A program made the position numbers and the translations under genes. From the NCBI GenBank assembly GCA_963921195.1, contig OY992541.1, positions 15,358,012-15,422,011 of the forward strand: a stretch of 64,000 nucleotides of DNA, written 5' to 3'. The notes under the pieces are model-generated. The model did no database searches. It saw nothing but the letters and a program-made list of their open reading frames with translations, and was not told the origin of the DNA. Of this stretch, positions 56,774 through 64,000 are shown piece by piece (position 1 is the first letter of the stretch; each line of letters begins with the position of its first letter). Source of the DNA: Pegoplata infirma. Lineage: Eukaryota; Arthropoda; Insecta; Diptera; Anthomyiidae.

Positions 56774-57284
56774 ATCCTGGCTGCATTAAGGTTGTACAGA
56801 TTAATCTGCATTACTGCGAAACAGCTACGGATGAATTGCTGCGTTTTATGGAGAGGGACGGAATTGACGTGGCTTTGATCCAAGAACCCTGGCTGCTTGC
56901 TGCGCTCGAACGCCAACATTAATCCTTGCGTCCCTGTACCTGCCATATGAGGAGGATGACCCCCCAGGACAACATCTCCGAAGCCTTATCGAAGTTGGCA
57001 TGATCAAGGGCCTGGATATTGTGGTAGGTGGGGATGCCAATGCTCACCACACATTGTGGGGGTGCACTGACATCAACAGGTGAGGTGAGTCCATTTTTGA
57101 TAACCTTTTATCCACTAATTTAGTAATATGTAATAAAGGCAATAGGCCGACTTTCTACAACAGAATTAGGGAACAGGTTATCGATATAACCTTGGTCACG
57201 AATACGGACTCAGTTAGAATTTCAAAGTGGAGAGTATCGACTGAATGCTCTTTCTCGGACCATTACTGGATACTCTTTTTTTCC
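56770..57284 (+). pseudogene. LOA-like ORF2 endonuclease fragment, copy A
   Basis: Starts MNPGCIKVVQINLHYCE, close to the left copy. After EPWLLA about 140 bases are deleted (rejoined at GCTGCGCTCGAACGC), removing part of the endonuclease, and stops follow. Later GGDANAHHTLWG and FSDHYWILF are recognisable. It has TAATATGTAATAAAGG (57130s), an uninterrupted version of the site filled by the element at 57411. Confidence 0.88.
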
Positions 57285-57312
57285 CTGCAGAAGAACTTTC
57301 GGGAGTAGGTGG
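57285..57312 (+). other. Chimeric junction: RT filler between two endonuclease copies
   Basis: CTGCAGAAGAACTTTCGGGA (57285-57304) belongs to the RT thumb region of this family (it recurs at 62974). It is joined on the left at a CTTTT run to endonuclease sequence and on the right at GGTGG to a second start of endonuclease sequence (GGTGGGGATGCC). Both joints fall in short homologies, as expected from template switching or end-joining. Confidence 0.85.
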
Positions 57313-57410
57313 GGATGCCAATGCTCACCACACATTGTGGGGGAGCACTGACATCAACAGGCGAGGTGAGTCCATTTTTGATTACCTTTTATCCACAAAT
57401 TTAGTTATAT

Positions 57411-60400
57411 GAGGCATTCCACACCAAATGTCCAGCGAAAAAAACACGTGTAGCACGAATTTCTGTATAGGTTGTATGGATAGCTCTATATGGAACTAAT
57501 AAAATTGAATTTTTGGTTTTTCAATTTTTCAAAAACTGGGCTCAGGAGGCGTGGTCAAATATTGGAAAAATGGTCAAATTTGTGTCGAGTTGCCTTGATT
57601 AAATATTTATCACATTAAAACGGAATGCACCATAATCTCAAAAATTTACATTCTTATATAGTTTTGTATGGGCAATCGATTTTTTCCTTTTTTTAAAAAA
57701 GTCAATTTATCAAAAATCCGGCCACTTTTTTTTTTTAATTTTTTTTAAAGTTTAGATGTTTGTCCATCCACACAAAAAAATCAGAAACACGTTCGTCGTT
57801 TTTTTTCGAGAAAATCGCATTTGAATATTATATTTTATGACAATTTTGGAATTTCCTTGTATTTTCTTGTTAAAACATGGCGTATGAGTAACAAATTTTT
57901 GCGAAATCAACGAGTTGATCCCATTTTAATTGTTTTTTCATGTGTGGTACAATATAGAGATGGGCATGAAAGCGATTTGACCCACGCAAGAAATATTAAA
58001 GTCACTGGCGACTCGCTAATATTTTAAGTTTACTTGTGCAATCACGTGAGTCAATGTACTGTTACTCACGCTCACGCAATTTTTGATTACGCTTACGGTT
58101 GCTCACTCACGTTGATGATGATTTTACAAAAATAATAAAAACAACAAATTTTCTATGAAAACAAAGCACAACGGAAACTCAAAAAAACAGTAAAACTCCA
58201 AAATAGTTAAAAATCACAAAAACTTACTTAAGAAAAATTTTAAGCATTCACTCATCTCGCTTAAATGCGTAAATGCGTAAAATGCTTAAATGCGTAAAAT
58301 TGATAAGATGCGTTTATAAGAGTTTTTTTTAGATATGCATCAATGTCCTTCTGACCGTTTATATCGAAAACAAATCGTCAACTGTTAAAAAAATGTGTTT
58401 TAAGATTTCATAAAGATTTCAATTTAAATTAAAAACAAGTAGAAAAATTAAGTTCGACTTGGTCGAATCTATAAATACCCTCCACAATGTCATCTGACAG
58501 TAATTTTCTAAAAAAATTTCAAAAAATTGCATCACAAATTTTTTATTAGAAATATATTATTTTGAGTAAAACTTTTTTTTAATCAATCAAATTTTTTTGA
58601 GTGTAATATTTTTTTGACTGTCAGCATTTTTTGAGTTGACATTTCATTAAAAAAAAAAAAATTATGTATACATTTTTTTTGAGTGTAACATTTTTTTAGT
58701 GTAAATATTTTTTTTAGTGTACAATTTCGTTGAGTAACAAAATTACTTTGTAAAATATTTTTGTTGTTTTATACCTACATGCAATACAAAAAAAAAAAAA
58801 TTCACATATTTCCCACTTTTTATTTTACTTCATTTGATTTTTTTTCCAAAAATTCTTACTATACACCGTTACATACAGTTACAAAAACAATATCAAAACA
58901 ATAACAAATATTTACTTGTCTAACAACTAAACTGCACCCCACGACAAGAAAACAAACAACAACAAGTTTTAAAAAACTGGTATTTCACCATGCTTCTAAA
59001 ACTTGTTTAACGAGTTTTCAACAGTTTAAGGTGAAACAAATCTGAAATTCAGTGCTTTGCTTATAACTTTTGAACCACTGAACCGATTTTGCTGAAACTC
59101 AAAACCAAACAGCCTTGGGGAACGACAAATATATATGCTAAGCTTCAGCCCCCTCAGAATTGTCTTTCGAAAGTAATAGTGGTTTTAATCTTGTAAATTC
59201 GAAAAATACCCTTGCCGAAATTTACTCTTTTGCTCATAACTTTTAAACCACTTGACCGATTTTGCTGGATTGCAATACCAACCTGACCCGGTAAATGGAG
59301 AACATATATGTCAAACTTCAGGAGCCTCCGTAAAGTCTTTCAAAAGTTAGCGTGTTTTCAACGGACAGACAGACAGACGGACGGACATCGCTAGATCGAC
59401 TTAAAATCGATCAAGGATCATGAATATATATACTTTATGGGGTCCTAGACCAATATTTCGATGTGTTACAAACGGAATGACAAACTTATATATACCCTCT
59501 ATCACTAGAGTGGAGGGTATAAAAAAATACAGAATTACTCGCTTAAATGCCTAAAACTGGTAAGAGTAGTTTCATACAAATTTTACTGAAATATCAACAC
59601 TAAAATGAGTTCAAAATCTTAAGATCACTTGATGTGCGTTTATAAGAGTTTTTTTATGTAAATGCATCAATATCCTTCTGATTTATTTAATATTTTGGAT
59701 AAGCGCATTTATGCGGGAGCAATAAATCGGGCACTGCATTATAGGTACATATCCTTTAACGCGAGTCACGTACTAAGCTATTCACGATATTAAAGAGGTA
59801 GCGTGAGTAGAACATAATATTTCTTGCGTGGGTCAAATCGCATTCACGCCCATCTCTATATTGCACCACAAATGAAAAAATAATTAAAATGGGATCAACT
59901 GGTTGGTTTCGCAAAAATTTGTTACTCATACGCCATGTTTTAACAAGAAAATACAAAGAAAATCCAAAATTGTCGTGAAATTCAATATTCAAATGCGATT
60001 TTCTCGAAAAAAACGACGAACACGTTTCTGAATTTTTTTGTGTGGATGGACAAACATCTAAACTTTAAAAAAAATATTAAAAAAAAAAAAAAAGTGGCCA
60101 GATTTTTGATAAATTGACTTTTTTAAAAAATGGAAAATTTCAGAACGGGTTCTGAAAATTTAAAAAAAAAAAAAAATTTAGTCGATAGCCCATACAAATG
60201 TAAATTTTTGAGATTGTGGTGCATACCGTTTTAATGTGATAAATATTTAATCAAGGCAACTCGACACAAATTTGACCATTTTTCCAATATTTGACCACGC
60301 CTCCTCAGCCCAGTTTTTGAAAATTTGAAAAACCCAAAAACGCAATTTTCTTAGTTCCATATAGGGCTATCCAAACAACCTATTCAGAAATTTACGGGAC

Positions 60401-60441
60401 ACATGTTTTTCTGTAGCGGGGCATTTGGTGTGGAATGCCTC
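57411..60441. mobile_element. Large foldback TIR element (ends GAGGCATTCCACACCAAATG)
   Basis: GAGGCATTCCACACCAAATG and its complement CATTTGGTGTGGAATGCCTC bound a 3.0-kb insert whose arms (57411-57995 and 59815-60441) are inverted copies of about 600 bp. The host reads GTTATATGTAATAA when uninterrupted, so the duplication is ATAT or a shorter subset (TA). The superfamily is therefore open. Both arms contain GAGATGGGC / GCCCATCTC, the end motif of hAT-like MITE C, plus CACGTGAGT words. Frames of 68-78 codons (57821-58027, 59756-59992) are the same arm sequence in two places. Confidence 0.9.
58434..59521 (-). mobile_element. INE-1/DINE-1-like element, inverted copy
   Basis: Reverse complement of the element at 13884-15015 over its full length: AACAAGTAGAAAAATTAAGT start, CGACTTGGTCGAATCTATAA, GACGGACGGACATCGC, GAATATATATACTTTATGGG, end CTATCACTAGAG...GGAGGGTATA. 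The GTCC microsatellite is much shorter here (about 20 bases against about 75). Inserted in the loop of the element at 57411. Confidence 0.85.
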
Positions 60442-60551
60442 ATATGTAATAAAGGCAATAGGCCGACTTTCTATAGCAGAATTAGGGAACAGGTTATCGA
60501 TATAACCTTGGTCACGAATACGGACTCAGTTAGAATTTCAGACTGGAGAGT

Positions 60552-61275
60552 AGCGCGTCCCGAATTATTTTTTTTTTAGCTTGCCCCCTTAAATGATGGG
60601 GATTTGGAAGCCTTTTACGGGAAAAATAACAAAAAAATGTTTGGACAAAAAACCAGTTGGCTACCAGCAGCTAAAGATTGCAATCTTAGTGCATTTCGAA
60701 AAAAAATTTTGTTTTTTGTTTTTAAAAAAATTGATGTCAAAAGTTGCGCAATAACGAGTACATTTCGGGAAAAATATTAATAAAATTTCCACGGAGTAAT
60801 TTTGGTGCAGCGTTGCATCTCAAAGATGAAAAAGTGTACTTAATTTTTTCTTTTGTTTTCTTTTAAGCTTAATTAGTCTCAAAATCTGCTTTTTAACAGT
60901 TTAAACGAATGTCATCTATTTTACACAGCTTTTGACACTAATTTAGCTTAAAAGAAAAAATAAAAAAAAATTAAGTACACACTTTCCATCTTTAAGATGC
61001 AACACTGCGCGGAAATTACTCCATGTAAATTTTATTAATATTTTTCTCGGAATGTACTCTATATTGCGAAACTTTTAGCGTCGATTTTTTGAAAAACAAA
61101 AAAAATTTTTTTTTTTAAAAATGCACTAAGATTGCAATCTTTAGCTGCTGGTAGCCAACTGGATTTTCGTCCAAATTTTTTTTTGTTATTTTTCCCGTAA
61201 AAGGTTCCTAAGTCCCCATCATTTGAGGGGGCAAGCATTTCCAAATTCGAAAAAAAACCGAATTCGGGACGCGCT
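60552..61275. mobile_element. Mutator/FB-like palindromic element, 724 bp, 10-bp target duplication
   Basis: Ends AGCGCGTCCCGAATT / AATTCGGGACGCGCT, perfect over 15 bp, and exact 10-bp duplication ACTGGAGAGT (60542-60551, 61276-61285). Almost the whole element is two inverted arms (GGAAAAATAACAAAAAAATG, TTGGCTACCAGCAGCTAAAG and AAGATTGCAATCTTAGTGCA with complements) around a loop near 60910. Long arms and a 9-11 bp duplication fit Mutator-like or Drosophila FB-type elements. No coding; an 84-codon minus frame across one arm is chance. Confidence 0.93.
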
Positions 61276-63838
61276 ACTGGAGAGTATTGACTGAATGCTC
61301 TTTCTCGGACCATTACTGGATACTCTTTAGCATTGACCTCTCAATCGGGAATATGATCTCGTATAGGGACCCCAAGAGAACAAACTGGGTTAAATTCCGT
61401 AGTCTTGTTAGAGCACTACCGGCCCCTGAAATGGATAAACCGGTCAGCATATTGGATTTGGAAAACTCTGTTAGTTTAGTGACTAACACCCTTAGGGAAG
61501 CGTATCTTAAATCATGTCCAGAGTGCTTGCCTCCAAAAAAGATCCATCAACCATGGTGGACACCGGAACTCAAGCTTCTAAGGACGGAAAGTAGGAGACT
61601 CTTCAACAAGGCAAAGAAAGATGAGACGACGGAAGACTGGGAGAACTATCGTCTCAGTTTTAATGCTTTCAAAAGGGAAACCCGGAAGGCGAAAAGAGAA
61701 TCCTGGTCCATTTTCTGTGGGGAATTGGAGGGAACTACAGAAGCAGCGGAACTCCGTAAAGTTCTCTTCAAACCTCCCAGTGTACCGGGATTGCTTTGTA
61801 AGCCAGGCGGATTCTTTGAAGAAAGCAGTCAGGAAACCATTGAACTTCTGATGGATACCCATTTTCCGGGTTGCAGTGACGAGGTGAAAAGAAATATTCC
61901 TTCGGGTACACTTTCACCGACTACAATTCCGGTAAATGAATTCATCAAAACAGTGGTGGACGAACGCAAGATAACGTGGGCGGTCCACTCCTTCAAGCCA
62001 CAAATCGGCAGGGCCTGATTGTATTTTTCCGGCACTCTTGCAGGAGTCCCTCGGGATAATCATGCCATGGCTACTACGTATCTTTATGGGTAGCTTGGCA
62101 TCGGGGTATATACCCTCCGAATGGAGGGAGGTAAGGGTGGTCTTTATACCCAAAGCGGGAAAGATAAACCACAATACCGCGAAGGACTACAGACCTATCA
62201 GTCTGTCATCGTTTTTATTTAAAACACTGGAAAGACTGGTAGATGTCTATGTGAAAAGTACCCTCACATCAGACAATTTCAGAGAGGCCCAACACGCCTA
62301 TCTTAAAGGTAGGTCTGTTGAAACGGCTTTAAGCGATGTTGTCGGGCTGATTGAGGATACTCTTCACAGAAAAGAGTATGTTTTGGCATCATTTTTGGAC
62401 GTGGAAGGTGCGTTCAACAATGTCAAAATATCATCTATTCTTAATGCCCTACAGAATACAGGCACGAACACACAGATTACTTTATGGACGGGCAACATGC
62501 TGAAAAGCAGGGCAATAAACTCGAAGATAGGTGATGGTGAGGCGAGGAAAATAGTTAAAAGGGGCACTCCACAAGGAGGAGTCATCTCTCCTCTTCTGTG
62601 GAATCTTGTAATAAATGAAATCCTCGAGTCACTCAACGAAATGATTGTCAAGGCGGTTGCTTACGCTGATGACGTTGTAATCCTAATAAAAGGTAAGTTT
62701 TTACCAACGATTAGCGAACTCATGGAATCAGCGCTTAAGATACTCTCAAAGTGGGCAAAGAACAACGGTCTGGGAGTCAATCCCGCCAAAACAGAACTCG
62801 TCTTGTTCACAAAAAGGACTAAGGTAGACAGGTTTGTCCTTCCCAAATTAGATGGAATCACCCAGGAGCTATCCAATGAGGCGAAATACCTGGGTGTGAT
62901 CCTGGACTCAAAGCTTTCTTGGAAAAGAAACACAGAGGAAAGGATGAAAAAGTCGTTATGTGCTTTTTACACCTGCAGAAGAACTTTCGGGAGAAGGTGG
63001 AGTTTAAAACCGTATATTATACACTGGATGTATGGTGCGATAATTACACCAGTACTTACCTATGGTGCCCTTGTGTGGTGGAAAGCAGTGGATAAGAAAT
63101 CATATCTCTGCAATCTACAGAAGGTACAACGACTGACGTGTGTGGATATCACTGGTGCTATTAGATCAGCACCCCAGGCCGGTCTGGAAGTGATACTAAA
63201 CATTCAGCACATGGATATTTACGTCAAGAGCACAGCAGCAAAATCAGCTCTCAGGTTAAGAGAGTCGCAAATGCTTAAGCAACGCTCTTGGGGACACTCG
63301 ACTATATTAAGTACGGTGGGCGGGACGGAACTGGAACAGAGAACTGACTATATCTCACCACAGACGAACTTTGACAGAACCTTCGAAGTCCAAATACCGA
63401 CTAGGGAAGACTGGGCGGAAAACTCTGTTATTTCAGAGAATGCGATCGCAATCTTTACGGACGGATCAAAGATGGAGATGGGTACGGGTTCGGGAGTTTA
63501 CTCTGAGTGCCTCGAAATCGGGGTCTCATTGAGGCTTCCGGATAAGTGTAGTTTTTTCCAGGCTGAGGTGCTTGCAATTGACAAAGCCGCGCAGATGATT
63601 ATGACAAGGGACCTTCGTCCTTGCGTTATTAACATTTTCGTGGATAGTCTCGCAGCTCTGAAGGCCTTAGAGTCGGCTACTGTGAAATCGGGAATCGTTA
63701 TGGATTGTATACAATCTCTTCGTCGAATCAGTCAGCACACAATCAAGCTAATCTGGGTCCCAGGCCATAGTGGGGTCGCTGGGAACGAATTGGCTGATGA
63801 ATGTGCGAGGAATTGCTCTGAATCTGACACTGTCTGAT

Positions 63839-64000
63839 AGTGCCAAGTTTCTTGGCATAATCTTTAATAGGAAATTGAACTGGCTCGAAAACCTAAAGGA
63901 GAGAGTGAAAAAGGCGTATGCAGCCATGTATACTTGTCAGAAAATTATTAGAAACACATGGGGTCTTAAACCAAGACTTATACACTGGATATTCACGGCA
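63839..64000 (+). pseudogene. Second, diverged LOA-type RT fragment fused to copy B
   Basis: From 63839 the frame reads SAKFLGIIFNRKLNWLENLK and later KKAYAAMYTCQKIIRNTWGL and LIHWIFTA, and is open to the right edge (54 codons). It aligns with the RT thumb of the left copy (AKYLGVILDSKLSWKRN...GLKPYIIHWMYGA) but at roughly half identity, so it is a different lineage. It follows the truncated RNase H of copy B directly. Confidence 0.85.

Larger units (their letters stand above)
55196..57284 (+). mobile_element. LOA-like retrotransposon, right copy A (truncated, broken)
   Basis: Holds ORF1 (55196-56773) and the start of ORF2 (56770-57284). It breaks off within the endonuclease at TGGATACTCTTT, where unrelated RT sequence of the same family follows. 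Same strand as copy B and opposite to the left copy. Confidence 0.9.
57308..63837 (+). pseudogene. LOA-like ORF2, copy B: interrupted by two elements, one frameshift
   Basis: Endonuclease pieces 57308-57410, 60442-60551 and 61286 onward join once the inserts at 57411-60441 and 60552-61275 (with target duplications) are set aside. The frame runs to 62018, where a two-base deletion near 61998 (AAGCCACAAATC against AAGCCCTACAAATC) shifts it. 62038-63837 then holds the RT (YADD at 62662-62673) and RNase H (FTDGSK near 63455, AEVLAID, VDSLAAL), ending early at ESDTV before the Cys/His motif. RT and RNase H catalytic residues are preserved, so decay is recent. Confidence 0.92.

Noticed and set aside
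62364..62933. Minus-strand frames of 90-95 codons
   Set aside because: Antisense shadows of the RT domain; equivalents occur opposite the left-copy RT.

Overview
This is an AT-rich eukaryotic window made almost entirely of transposable elements and repeats. I found no conventional host gene, rRNA, CRISPR array or bacterial-type operon. A brachyceran fly is the likely source. The reasons are LOA-like non-LTR retrotransposons (ORF1 with a DUF4780-like end, ORF2 with APE endonuclease, RT and RNase H), several elements resembling Drosophila INE-1/DINE-1 (a CCCATAAAGTATATATAT block, then a GTCC microsatellite), an RTE-like LINE, and one TATA plus TCAGT arthropod-style core promoter. The species cannot be named from this sequence.

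Layout. 1-5278 (minus) is a LOA-like retrotransposon with apparently intact ORF1 and an ORF2 open to the left edge. 5405-5958 is an INE-1-like element, followed by AT-rich sequence with tRNA-derived (SINE-like) pieces. 7487-18847 is a non-autonomous Helitron (A|TC...hairpin...CTAG|T) holding a long tandem array and a broken RTE-like LINE that is itself interrupted by two further elements. 18848-20661 is repeat-rich TATATA sequence. 20662-29487 is a nest: a hAT-like element holds an INE-1-like element, which holds a second hAT-like element, which holds a third hAT-like element and a small foldback MITE with a fourth hAT-like element inside it; four of these have exact 8-bp target duplications. 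31558-36259 (minus) is a second Helitron of the same family, expanded by a minisatellite of about 118 units of 16 bp, into which two of three TA-flanked MITEs have jumped. 36516-40683 is a hAT-like foldback element with a decayed transposase-like gene. 43213-45059 is another hAT-like foldback. 46240-50105 is a giant inverted pair of ~195-bp arrays around a centre with a core promoter. 50590-53290 is a 194-bp satellite with a 766-bp higher-order unit. 55196-64000 holds rearranged LOA-like copies, interrupted by a large foldback element and by a Mutator-like palindrome with a 10-bp target duplication, and ends in a diverged LOA-type RT fragment.

How it fits together. The retrotransposon ORFs act in cis for their own mobility: ORF1 is an RNA-binding partner, ORF2 supplies target-primed reverse transcription. 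All Helitron, hAT-like, MITE and INE-1-like copies lack a complete transposase here and would depend on enzymes made elsewhere. The most unusual theme is that many elements have ends built from iterated short words (ACCAATACC, CACGTGATT, AATTACCATT, CATATATG, ACCCGGGTAG), and that the Helitrons carry internal tandem arrays resembling their own 5' subterminal sequence.
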